From assembly GCA_025362035.1 (NCBI GenBank), contig JANYIN010000026.1, positions 1 to 40,278 on the forward strand: DNA of 40,278 nucleotides, given 5' to 3'. The stretch comes from Gemmatimonadaceae bacterium. GTDB taxonomy: Bacteria; Gemmatimonadota; Gemmatimonadetes; Gemmatimonadales; Gemmatimonadaceae. Below the pieces are notes generated by a model. It was given only the letters and a program-made list of their open reading frames with translations, did no database searches and was not told the origin of the DNA. Made by a program: the position numbers and the translations under genes. Of this stretch, positions 31,364 to 38,716 are shown one piece after another; position 1 is the stretch's first letter, and every line of letters begins with the position of its first letter.

Positions 31364-34092
31364 AGTGCCGTCAGCGCGTTGAGAGAGCTCGCGATGCTGC
31401 TCCCCATGGCCTGGATCCTCTGAATCGCTGACTCCATGGCGTTGAACTGAGCGAGTAGTGCCGCCTTTCGCAGTGCGAGCCGATTCGACACGTCCGCACT
31501 TCGGGTCGTGTCGGTCGCGATGGCGAGATCGAGCGTCGAGATGCTTAGCGCCACGCTGCCGCTACCGGGCGCCGAGATGGAGCTGGCCATCCGCCCGAAC
31601 TGCTCGCCGAGCCCCGCGGTAACCGTGGACGCGCCGATCGCGCCAGTGGCGGTGCCTGTGTACAGCAGGGCAAGTCCGGCCCACGGGTTGCCCGTGGTAC
31701 CGCTGAGACTCTGGCCAAGGCCAGTGGCGGCCACGCCATTGATCGTTCCCGCCACGTTGAGTCCCGTATAGGTCCCGGCGGCCAACCCGAGCTGTGACGC
31801 CGAGGTCACGTCGCCGACGTCGTACGCCAGCGCGAAGGACCCCGCCGTACCGTAGTTACTACTGGTGATCGACAGCTGACCGCTGATGACGGACGCGCTG
31901 AGCAGCATTCTGCGCGTACTGAACATCGTGTTGAGCTTCACCGCCACGGCGCTGGCGGTATCCCCATTGGCGAGCACGATGCTGTCCGTCGTACTCGTGG
32001 CTCGATCCGTGACCGACAGGTGTGTGGGCGAGCCGCCGGCGACATACGGAAACGTGGCGGCACTTCCCGTGATTGAGCCCTGAGTGGCCGCTTGCGTGAT
32101 GGCGACAGTGTAGGTGCCCGGCTGCGTCTGATCGCTCGCGGCAAGGAACTGCAGGCCCGTTCCGCTAGTGGCGCCACTGAGCGCGAACAGCGACTTCACG
32201 CCGGCTGGATTGTTCGTGAGCGCCGTGGTGAGGGCAGTTTGATCTACCTGGAGCACGCCCGCCTTGTCCAGCGAGACGCCGATCAGGGCGCCTTGCGTGA
32301 CGCTTGCACCGGTCACGTCCGTGAGCAACGCGTTCGTAAACGCGCGCGCGGACGCCTTGATCGTGGAGTCGTTGGCGAGATCCGCGCCGGCGGCCGTGTT
32401 GACCTTCACGAACGCGATGAGCGAGTTATACGCGCTCGCGAAGCCATTGATGGCCGTGACGGCACTACTCACGTTGCGGGAGACGTTGACGCCAACCGTC
32501 GTCCCGACCTCCGCTTGCTGCAGCGACAGGGTCACGCCGGCGATCGCGTCGCTGACCGTGTTGGATGATCGGGTAAGGAGGACGCCGTCCACTCGTAGCT
32601 GCGCATCGCTTCCGGCCGTGACCTCGCGCTGCCGCCCAGTTACTTCGATACCGAACGCGCCGAGGCTCGTCGTGCCTCCGCCGTTCGCGCCGCTCTTGGT
32701 GACGCCTAGATTCAGCGTGAGCTGGGAGTCGCCGGCCACCGAGTCCGTAAGATGCAGCTTGCCGTCCGTGCCAACGGAGGCCGTGGCGCCTCGCGCCCCG
32801 CCGCCGAACGCACTATTGGAGTTGAGCTGCGTGACCAGGTCGTTCATGGTCGTGCCCCCAGCCACGGCGAAGGAGAACGACACGACCGTGCCGTCACCGC
32901 GCCTTCCGCTCAAGGTCACGGTGTCGCCGGCCTGAATGTTCGCGCTGGCGCCGTTGGCCTTCACCGCCGACAACAGTGTGGCGCCCGTGACCGGCACATT
33001 ACCGGCATCGGTCAGCGCCGTGCTGCCCACCGTTTGCGCGACGGAACTGCGTCCGCCCTGAAGGACGCCCAGCATCTGCAGTACGCGCTGACTGTTGACG
33101 TCGGGATTGGCGGGGGTGATGGCGTCCGGTGTCGCGGACATCGCGGCGCCAACCTGGAGTCTCGATCGCGTTACGCCGGCGGAGTCGGTGGTCGATACAG
33201 TCGTCGCGCTGACTCCTGCCGCGGTGATCTTGGCGGCGAGCGAGTCGAGCGTGTCCACGGATAGATCCACTGCAACGCTGACGTTGCCAACCCTGATGGT
33301 GGTCGCCGCGGGCGGCGTCAATCCAAGCAGTTGGCCGATCGACACGCTGGTGGACGTGAACGCGCCGCTCGTTGCCGTCCCGTCGGGGTTCGATCCGCCG
33401 GCGTAGGTGCCGTCCACCAGACCGAGCTGCTGCAGGACCCCTCCGGTGGTGGCGCTGTCCACCAACTCGATGCCGTGGGCGCCGGAGGCGTCGCTCGAGA
33501 GCACGAGTCGGTTGGAGCCGTTTGCGGTGCTGAGTACCGTGGCCGTCACACCGGATGGATTCGTACCGACGTTGAGCGCGTTGATCTTGTCGCGAATGCT
33601 GCTCAGGGTGTCGCTGGCGGTCAGGCTCACCATCATCCCGTCGATCGCGAAATTACCCGGAGTGAGGCCGAGTGCCGTCGTCGCAGACCCGAACGCACCG
33701 CCGCTCAGCTTCTCAGCCTTTGCCACACCGAGCACTTCCGCCTGATACGTGCCTGGCACGGCCCCGGCGGATGCCGTGGCCGATAGCAGCGCACGCCCGG
33801 TGGTGGCGCTGGATGGGACGGAGACCTGAAAGGAATCGATCGCGGTGCCATCGCGGAGTCCGGCCATGGCAGTGGTTACGGACTGCGCTATGGTCGCGTA
33901 CGCGTTCCACGCGGTTTCCTTGTTCTGGTTTGCCGTAATCCGCGCCGTGATCGGATCCAGCTGACGAACCTTGTCGATGGCGGCCGTCTGATCCACGAGG
34001 TCTTGCCACTGAATGCCGCTGGCGAGACCCTGGACACTGCCAATTGGGCCACTCGAGCTCGTACTGGCGTTCGTGCCGGTAATCGAAGGCAT
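31348..34092 (-). CDS. fliD: Flagellar filament cap protein FliD (unusually long)
   Basis: This 914-residue secreted protein caps the filament and guides flagellin insertion; common FliD proteins have about 450-700 residues. FliD_N lies at about 15-115 (VQGLASGIQWQDLVDQ). Hook IN motifs follow, such as NFAIDGMMVSLTASDTLSSI and a later TIRVGNVSVAVDLSVDTLDS. FliD_C begins near 490. An extra module near 640-800 contains PGTYTVAITQAATQGS, echoing PGTYQAEVLGVAKAEKLS near residue 110, so it looks like an internal duplication. The end is a heptad-rich coiled coil, LLAQFNAMESAIQRIQAMG. The composition is serine, threonine and alanine rich without cysteine, typical of external flagellar proteins. There is no clear ribosome site. 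Confidence 0.9.
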   Translation of the reverse strand: MPSITGTNASTSSSGPIGSVQGLASGIQWQDLVDQTAAIDKVRQLDPITARITANQNKETAWNAYATIAQSVTTAMAGLRDGTAIDSFQVSVPSSATTGRALLSATASAGAVPGTYQAEVLGVAKAEKLSGGAFGSATTALGLTPGNFAIDGMMVSLTASDTLSSIRDKINALNVGTNPSGVTATVLSTANGSNRLVLSSDASGAHGIELVDSATTGGVLQQLGLVDGTYAGGSNPDGTATSGAFTSTSVSIGQLLGLTPPAATTIRVGNVSVAVDLSVDTLDSLAAKITAAGVSATTVSTTDSAGVTRSRLQVGAAMSATPDAITPANPDVNSQRVLQMLGVLQGGRSSVAQTVGSTALTDAGNVPVTGATLLSAVKANGASANIQAGDTVTLSGRRGDGTVVSFSFAVAGGTTMNDLVTQLNSNSAFGGGARGATASVGTDGKLHLTDSVAGDSQLTLNLGVTKSGANGGGTTSLGAFGIEVTGRQREVTAGSDAQLRVDGVLLTRSSNTVSDAIAGVTLSLQQAEVGTTVGVNVSRNVSSAVTAINGFASAYNSLIAFVKVNTAAGADLANDSTIKASARAFTNALLTDVTGASVTQGALIGVSLDKAGVLQVDQTALTTALTNNPAGVKSLFALSGATSGTGLQFLAASDQTQPGTYTVAITQAATQGSITGSAATFPYVAGGSPTHLSVTDRATSTTDSIVLANGDTASAVAVKLNTMFSTRRMLLSASVISGQLSITSSNYGTAGSFALAYDVGDVTSASQLGLAAGTYTGLNVAGTINGVAATGLGQSLSGTTGNPWAGLALLYTGTATGAIGASTVTAGLGEQFGRMASSISAPGSGSVALSISTLDLAIATDTTRSADVSNRLALRKAALLAQFNAMESAIQRIQAMGSSIASSLNALTALQTNK

Positions 34093-34141
34093 ATGCGCGT
34101 CCGCTGAATTGGGAGCTAGCTAGACCCGTTCTGCGGCGAAG

Positions 34142-34174
34142 CCTCCGAGCCGGACCTTGCGGCCGACTCGGAGG
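34142..34174 (-). terminator. Hairpin between flagellin and fliD
   Basis: An 8-bp perfect stem, CCTCCGAG (34142-34149) with CTCGGAGG (34167-34174), is extended by three further pairs after one mismatch. It starts about 23 bases past the flagellin stop. No T-run follows. It probably limits read-through or protects the abundant flagellin mRNA. Confidence 0.55.
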
Positions 34175-34197
34175 ATTGCCGTGAGAACTCTGGTTGC

Positions 34198-35352
34198 TTA
34201 CTGCAGGAGCTTGAGGATGCTCTGACCTGACTGGTTCGCCTGCGCCAGCATCGCCGTGCCGGCCTGTGCCAGGATGTTGTTCTTCGAAAACTTGACCATT
34301 TCCGCGGCCATGTCGACGTCGCGGATGACCGACTCGGCGGCCGTGTAGTTCGTGATGGCCGTCTTGGCGTTGTCCAAGCCGTACGTGACGCGGTTTTGCG
34401 CCGCACCGATGGAGCCGAGGGCGGTGTTGACCTTGCCGAGCGCCGTGTCGATGACCGACAGCGCCGTACGGGCCGTGGAGCTCGACGTGTTCAGATCGAC
34501 GAGGTCCGTCGTGCCGCCACCGCTTGTCAGGCCAAGCGTATCGGTCGTCAAATCGGTGTTGCCGATCGTGATGTTGTCGCCCAAGCCGCCGGCCGTGGTG
34601 TAGTTGCCGCTCGAACCGACGAGGAACGTTCCGCCGCTACCAGCGTTGACCGTGATGGCGTCGTTCGTACCGGTGACGTTCGCGCTACCGGCTGCGTAGC
34701 TGCCGTTCAGGTGGACCGTGATGCCGAACTTGTCGAAGTTCAGGTCCTGTGCACCGTATGCGCCCACGGTGATCTGCTGGGTGACGGAGCCCGCGGCGTT
34801 CGTCAGTGAGAACACCTTGCTCGCCGCAACGCTGGTGAGCTTGTAGCCGCCCGACGCGACGCCGGAGATGTCGATGCCGTTGATGAACGCGCTGCCCGTC
34901 AGCGCGTTGGAACCGGCCGCCACGGAGTTTGAGAACGTGCCGTCAATCAGCTTGACGCCGTTGAACTGCGTGGTGCCCGTGGTGCGGCGGATTTCGTCGC
35001 GGAGCTGCGCGTACTCGGAGCTGATCTTTGCGCGACCTGACGCGTCCACGGTATCGGAACCGGCTTGCGTAGCGAGTTCCTTCATACGCTCGAGAATCGA
35101 CTGGATCGTGTTCGCCGATCCTTCCGCCACGCCCAGCAGCGCGTTCGTCTGCTCGGCGTTGCGCGACGCCTGCACAAGCGAACGAGTGTCGGCGCGGAGC
35201 TTGTTCGCGATGCCCAAGCCGGCCGCGTCGTCCGCCGCCTTGTTGATGCGGAAGCCCGAGGAGAGCTTCGCCGCCGAATCGTTGACGGCCATCTGCGTCA
35301 TGCTCAGGTTGCCCGCGGCCACCAGGGCGCCAACGTTGGTGTTGATACGCAT
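34198..35352 (-). CDS. fliC: Flagellin
   Basis: This 384-residue filament subunit is exported by the flagellar type III system. The N-terminal D0/D1 region is classic: MRINTNVGALVAAGNLSMT, LSSGFRINKAADDAAGLGIANKL and NAEQTNALLGVAEGSA. The C-terminal D0 region ends NNILAQAGTAMLAQANQSG then ILKLLQ. The middle, about 150-290, is a glycine, serine and threonine rich exposed domain of moderate size. There are no cysteines. ATG 35352 has GGAGGA eight bases upstream. The leader has a sigma-28-like promoter and a hairpin with GGA in the loop, suggesting FliA transcription and CsrA/FliW translational control. FliS (30908) is the probable chaperone. Confidence 0.97.
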   Translation of the reverse strand: MRINTNVGALVAAGNLSMTQMAVNDSAAKLSSGFRINKAADDAAGLGIANKLRADTRSLVQASRNAEQTNALLGVAEGSANTIQSILERMKELATQAGSDTVDASGRAKISSEYAQLRDEIRRTTGTTQFNGVKLIDGTFSNSVAAGSNALTGSAFINGIDISGVASGGYKLTSVAASKVFSLTNAAGSVTQQITVGAYGAQDLNFDKFGITVHLNGSYAAGSANVTGTNDAITVNAGSGGTFLVGSSGNYTTAGGLGDNITIGNTDLTTDTLGLTSGGGTTDLVDLNTSSSTARTALSVIDTALGKVNTALGSIGAAQNRVTYGLDNAKTAITNYTAAESVIRDVDMAAEMVKFSKNNILAQAGTAMLAQANQSGQSILKLLQ

Positions 35353-35360
35353 TGCTGTAT

Positions 35361-35394
35361 TCCTCCATGGAATGTCTTGGAGCATCCGTGCTCC
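35361..35394 (-). promoter_or_regulatory. Predicted CsrA-binding sites in the flagellin leader
   Basis: On the minus strand GGAGCA-CGGA-TGCTCC (35379-35394) forms a perfect 6-bp hairpin displaying GGA in a four-base loop. Twelve bases further on, ATGGAGGA holds a second GGA within the Shine-Dalgarno sequence (35361-35366). Two such sites, one in a hairpin loop and one over the ribosome site, are the known layout for CsrA repression of flagellin mRNA. Confidence 0.65.
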
Positions 35395-35430
35395 TCGGCG
35401 AGCCGCAGTCGCAGTCGCCGCTGGTACTCA

Positions 35431-35457
35431 ATATCGACGCCACCCGTCAGGACTTTA
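35431..35457 (-). promoter_or_regulatory. Sigma-28-like promoter of flagellin
   Basis: The minus strand reads TAAA (35454-35457), exactly 15 bases, GTCGATAT (35431-35438). This gives 4 of 4 matches at -35 and 6 of 8 at -10 to TAAA-N15-GCCGATAA. A start near 35424 gives a leader of about 72 bases containing the GGA hairpin. Confidence 0.7.
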
Positions 35458-35471
35458 GCGCGAACGTGCGA

Positions 35472-35499
35472 ACGGGCGTCGCACACTCGCGACGCCCGT
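35472..35499 (-). terminator. Strong hairpin after fliW
   Basis: ACGGGCGTCGC (35472-35482) pairs perfectly over 11 bp with GCGACGCCCGT (35489-35499) around a 6-base loop. It lies 21 bases past the fliW stop and just upstream of the flagellin promoter, so it probably ends the flgL-fliW transcript. There is no T-run. Confidence 0.6.
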
Positions 35500-35519
35500 C
35501 ACACACCCCTTCCATTGCA

Positions 35520-35999
35520 TTAGCGCGCGGCAAGCGATTCTCGCGGGATGGGGACGCGCGTTCCGTATTCGCTGTCCTGAATCACCGCCTGAAACCCGTG
35601 ACGCGCCGCCACGTTGAACACCAGGGGGCCCTGGAGATTGGCCGTTGCCTCCCCGGCGGCACTCGGCAGCGTGACGATCGTATAGACGTTCACCTGCGTC
35701 GGCTCCGATGTGTCAAGACGCTGCAACACGGGTGCCGTCAGATCCACCGTGTAGCCCCCGAAGTACAGAAACGGGTCGACGATCAGGAATGCGACCCCCG
35801 GCTGCTCAGCGGACTGCAACCAGAAGAACCCCTCGCGGCCGGCGGGGAGCAGCGCGAAACGGGTACACGTGGGAAAGCCGAAGAGACCGTCAGGCATGGA
35901 GATCAGCTGGGACTCGTCGATCTCGAGCGCACCGAAGAGTTGCGAGGTGATCATCACGGACGCGGGATGGTTGGCATGCTGGGGGAGGGCCGACATCAT
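35520..35999 (-). CDS. fliW: Flagellar assembly factor FliW
   Basis: This 159-residue cytosolic protein binds either flagellin or the translational repressor CsrA. When free flagellin is low, FliW sequesters CsrA and flagellin translation rises. Typical text is FGALEIDESQLISMPDGLFGFP near 22-43, LQSAEQPGVAFLIVDPFLYF, and YTIVTLP followed by ATANLQGPLVFN. Its start overlaps the flgL stop by four bases (ATGA). csrA often adjoins fliW, but none is visible here, so it must lie elsewhere. The predicted GGA hairpin in the flagellin leader just downstream supports the regulatory circuit. Confidence 0.94.
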   Translation of the reverse strand: MMSALPQHANHPASVMITSQLFGALEIDESQLISMPDGLFGFPTCTRFALLPAGREGFFWLQSAEQPGVAFLIVDPFLYFGGYTVDLTAPVLQRLDTSEPTQVNVYTIVTLPSAAGEATANLQGPLVFNVAARHGFQAVIQDSEYGTRVPIPRESLAAR

Positions 36000-36889
36000 T
36001 TGAGGTAGTCCGCGAGAGACATGCCGAGAATCTTGGATGTCGACATCATGGCCGCCTGGTAGGCGGTCTGTTTCGTGACCAGGGCGGTCACGGCGGCTTC
36101 GATATCCACGTCCTGCGCATTCGAACGGAACGCGGTGAGGTTGGTCTTGAGGGCCGTCAGGTTTTGCGCGGCGATGTCGAGCGTGTTCGTACGCGCGCCG
36201 GTTTCCCCAAGGAGCTCCTGCACCTTTTGAAAGGCGCCGTCGAGCGTGTTCAGGGAGGCTGTGCCCGCGACGGTGTCATTCGTGGCGAGCGCCCTCGATG
36301 CGTCCCGCAGCGAGGTCAGCACGTTGGTGTCGAGAAAGATCTGCTTTCCGTCGTGCGTCGGAATGACCGTCTGGCCCGCGGCTACGCTGATGGCGTGTGC
36401 TCCGGTGGGATTGGACGTCGTGAAGTCGAGCGTGGCGCCCGTGCCGGTGGAGATGAACGGCGTCGTGGAAGCCGCGTCGCCTCCAAAGACGTACGAGCCG
36501 GAAAGCTGCGTGTTCCCGACCGCGACCGCTTGATTGAAGAGTTGCTCCATTTCCTTCGACGCCACTTGGCGCGAGGCCGCCGTGGCTGTGCTGGTGGACT
36601 GCCCCACCATGATCTCCTTAGCGCGCGCAAGCAGATCGGTCACCTGCGACAACGAAGAGTCCTCCATGGAATTCCGCGACTTCGCCGCATCGATGTTCCG
36701 CTTGTACTGGTCGATGGCCGCAAGGCCGCTCGACGAGCCCATAACCTGGTCCGCGGCCGTGGGATCATCGGAAGCAGACTGAAACTTGAGCCCGGAGGAC
36801 ACCTCCTGCTGGAGCTTCAGCACCGCGTCCCGATTGGCCGCGAGTCCGGTCGTCACGTTGCGCAGGACGATATTGTTCGTGATTCGCAT
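35996..36889 (-). CDS. flgL: Flagellar hook-filament junction protein FlgL
   Basis: The 297-residue secreted junction protein is related to flagellin. The N terminus MRITNNIVLRNVTTGLAANR then LQQEVSSGLKFQSASDDPTAADQVM is the FlgL D0/D1 pattern, and the C terminus ends AYQAAMMSTSKILGMSLADYLK. The middle domain (about 130-200) is variable. It normally follows flgK; here there is no flgK next door, and the upstream gene is the divergent sigma-54 regulator. It has AGGA eight bases before ATG 36889, a leader hairpin (36931-36945) and a good sigma-28-like promoter. Confidence 0.93.
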   Translation of the reverse strand: MRITNNIVLRNVTTGLAANRDAVLKLQQEVSSGLKFQSASDDPTAADQVMGSSSGLAAIDQYKRNIDAAKSRNSMEDSSLSQVTDLLARAKEIMVGQSTSTATAASRQVASKEMEQLFNQAVAVGNTQLSGSYVFGGDAASTTPFISTGTGATLDFTTSNPTGAHAISVAAGQTVIPTHDGKQIFLDTNVLTSLRDASRALATNDTVAGTASLNTLDGAFQKVQELLGETGARTNTLDIAAQNLTALKTNLTAFRSNAQDVDIEAAVTALVTKQTAYQAAMMSTSKILGMSLADYLK

Positions 36890-36930
36890 GACGCCTATCC
36901 TTTGTCGAGCCTGAGGATACGTGGCCAGCG

Positions 36931-36945
36931 CCGGCCTCGGGCCGG
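36931..36945 (-). other. Leader hairpin of flgL-fliW mRNA
   Basis: CCGGCC (36931-36936) and GGCCGG (36940-36945) form a perfect 6-bp hairpin with a three-base loop, inside the predicted leader of flgL. The loop lacks GGA, so it is not an obvious CsrA site. Its role is unknown. Confidence 0.35.
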
Positions 36946-36963
36946 GCTTTCCAGATAGTTCGA

Positions 36964-36991
36964 TTATCGTCCGACCGTTCGCGAAGCTTTA
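36964..36991 (-). promoter_or_regulatory. Sigma-28-like promoter of flgL-fliW
   Basis: The minus strand reads TAAAGCTT (36984-36991), 12 bases, GACGATAA (36964-36971). Compared with TAAAGTTT-N11-GCCGATAA this is 7 of 8 at both boxes with one extra spacer base. The predicted leader is about 68 bases. Confidence 0.65.
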
Positions 36992-37013
36992 ATCCACCCC
37001 GTATTGGGGCCAC

Positions 37014-38435
37014 ATGGCGACAATTCTCTTCGTCGACGACGAGCCTTCGGTCGGGTTGATACTCGAGTACGCGCTCGAGAAGGCTGGTCACACCCCGATC
37101 GGCGCCACGAGCGTACCCCAGGCGCTGCAGGCGCTGCAGCGGGGCGGAGTGGACCTCATCATCTCCGACTACCGGATGCCGGGACTCACTGGCCTCGAGT
37201 TCCTGCAGCTGCTGCAACAGGAGGGCTACGACGTCCCGCTCATCATGCTCACGGGGTATGCGACGATCGAACACGCCGTGGCGTCCATCAAGGCCGGCGC
37301 CATCGACTACATCACCAAGCCGGTGCTGGCGGAAAAGCTCGAACTGGCAGTGAGCCAGGCGCTGGAGTTCGTTCGCCTGCGTCGCGAGAACGACTCGCTC
37401 CGCCGGGAAGTGATGGAATTCCGGAACGAACGCCAGATCGTGGGCGAGAGCGCCGTGATTCGTCGCTTGATGCAGACGGTGAATACAGCCGCCCCCACCC
37501 GGGCCACGGTGCTGCTGCAAGGAGAGTCCGGCACCGGGAAGGAGTTGTTCGCGCGCGCGATCCATGATGCAAGCGACCGCCGCGACAAACCTTTCATCAA
37601 GCTGAACTGCGCCGCGCTGCCCGAAGGACTGATCGAAAGCGCACTGTTCGGCCACGAAAAAGGTGCGTTTACCGGCGCGATCAAGCGCGTGGAAGGCGCC
37701 TTCGAACGCGCCCACCGTGGGACCCTCTTGCTGGACGAAGTCAGCGAGATGCGACTCGACCTGCAGGCCAAGCTCCTGCGCGTACTCCAGGAGCAGGAGT
37801 TCGAGCGCGTCGGCGGCACCTCTTCTATTAAGGTGGATGTCCGAATCATCGCGACCACCAATCGCGATCTGGCCGAGTTTGCTTCGGAGGGCCGGTTCCG
37901 TCAGGATCTGTATTTCCGGCTCAGCGTGATCCCGGTATCGATCCCGCCCCTGCGCGACCGCCCGGGGGACATCCCCTTGCTCGCAGCGCGGTTCGCCAAG
38001 CGCATCGCCGCGGATATCGGCAAGGAAGTGAAGGGCATTGACCAGGACGCCATCGCGATGTTGCAGGCCTATTCGTGGCCCGGCAACGTGCGCGAGCTCC
38101 AGCACGCGATTGAGCGCGCGGTCATCCTGTCCCCGGACCAGGTCCTCACGCCGGACGCCTTTGACGGACAGCGGTTCGGCCTCACGCACAAATGGAGCGG
38201 CCCGACGCCAGTCCGAACGCTCCCGTCCGTCAGCACCTTGATTGAAGGGGCAGCCCAGCGGCCGTTCGTGCCGGAGGGCGCGGTGGTCCTGACGTCACTG
38301 GACGTCGGGGCGGCTGAAATGAAGTTGATTGCACGCGCCCTCGAAGTCAGCGGTGGAAACCGGACCAGAGCCGCCGAAATGCTGGGCATGAGCGTCCGAA
38401 CCCTGCGGAATAAGCTGAGTATGCCAGACGCCTGA
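37014..38435 (+). CDS. Sigma-54-dependent response regulator (FlrC/FleR-like)
   Basis: The 473-residue NtrC-family activator has a receiver domain at 1-120 (D52 in IISDYRMPG, K102 in ITKPV). A central AAA+ ATPase has Walker A GESGTGK (170-176), GAFTGA (217-222) for contact with sigma-54, and LLLDEVSEM as Walker B. A FIS-type helix-turn-helix ends it (GGNRTRAAEMLGMSVRTLRNKL). It would activate promoters of middle flagellar genes after phosphorylation by a FleS/FlrB-like kinase, which is not in the window. It lies immediately upstream of flgB, whose leader has a GG-N10-GC element. ATG 37014 follows TGGGG closely. Confidence 0.93.
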   Translation: MATILFVDDEPSVGLILEYALEKAGHTPIGATSVPQALQALQRGGVDLIISDYRMPGLTGLEFLQLLQQEGYDVPLIMLTGYATIEHAVASIKAGAIDYITKPVLAEKLELAVSQALEFVRLRRENDSLRREVMEFRNERQIVGESAVIRRLMQTVNTAAPTRATVLLQGESGTGKELFARAIHDASDRRDKPFIKLNCAALPEGLIESALFGHEKGAFTGAIKRVEGAFERAHRGTLLLDEVSEMRLDLQAKLLRVLQEQEFERVGGTSSIKVDVRIIATTNRDLAEFASEGRFRQDLYFRLSVIPVSIPPLRDRPGDIPLLAARFAKRIAADIGKEVKGIDQDAIAMLQAYSWPGNVRELQHAIERAVILSPDQVLTPDAFDGQRFGLTHKWSGPTPVRTLPSVSTLIEGAAQRPFVPEGAVVLTSLDVGAAEMKLIARALEVSGGNRTRAAEMLGMSVRTLRNKLSMPDA

Positions 38436-38576
38436 ACCTCAGAACCCGGCAAGAACTTCCACTCTGACACTTTCTTCCGCTAGGCGAAATCCGCCCGCGA
38501 ACACAAAACGTGCGGCGCTCCACAGAAATCCACAAAGATCGTTAATACCTAAGCAGTAGAGACTTAGCCAGTCCAG

Positions 38577-38612
38577 AACGAGCTCATTCCAACCCGGAAT
38601 GGAGCTCGTTTT
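38577..38612 (+). terminator. Intrinsic-type terminator after the sigma-54 activator gene
   Basis: AACGAGCTCATTCC (38577-38590) pairs with 38596-38610 over 14 bp with one bulged G and a 5-base loop, and the 3' arm runs into TTTT. It lies about 140 bases after the activator stop and just upstream of the proposed flgB promoter. This separates the two transcripts. Confidence 0.65.
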
Positions 38613-38627
38613 CCGCTTCGGCCGCCG

Positions 38628-38642
38628 TGGTCCACGCCCTGC
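38628..38642 (+). promoter_or_regulatory. Possible sigma-54 promoter of the rod operon
   Basis: TGG (38628-38630) is followed by ten bases and GC (38641-38642): the invariant GG-N10-GC of -24/-12 promoters. The flanks (TGGTCC and CTGCC) match TGGCAC and TTGCA only partly. A start near 38654 gives a leader of about 63 bases to flgB. Confidence 0.45.
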
Positions 38643-38686
38643 CTTCCTATGGTCCGCCAGACGGACGCACTCGGCATGTCACGCCT

Positions 38687-38704
38687 CCCTCCCCTCCCCT
38701 CCCC
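38687..38704 (-). other. G-quadruplex motif on the template strand of the flgB leader
   Basis: The minus strand has four G-tracts separated by single A bases: 38701-38704, 38696-38699, 38691-38694 (GGGG each) and 38687-38689 (GGG). The plus strand is the matching C-rich i-motif type repeat. It replaces any Shine-Dalgarno sequence directly ahead of flgB (ATG 38717). Confidence 0.75.
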
Positions 38705-38716
38705 TCCGCCGCTCAC

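Noticed and set aside
31348..34092. A separate adhesin or second flagellin inside the long fliD frame.
   Set aside because: The frame is continuous from a FliD_N start to a FliD_C coiled coil, with no internal start with a ribosome site, so a single enlarged FliD is simpler.
35353..36000. A csrA gene, expected beside fliW.
   Set aside because: No reading frame with the CsrA N-terminal pattern (MLVLTRK-like) exists in the flgL-fliW-flagellin interval or in the other flagellar spacers.
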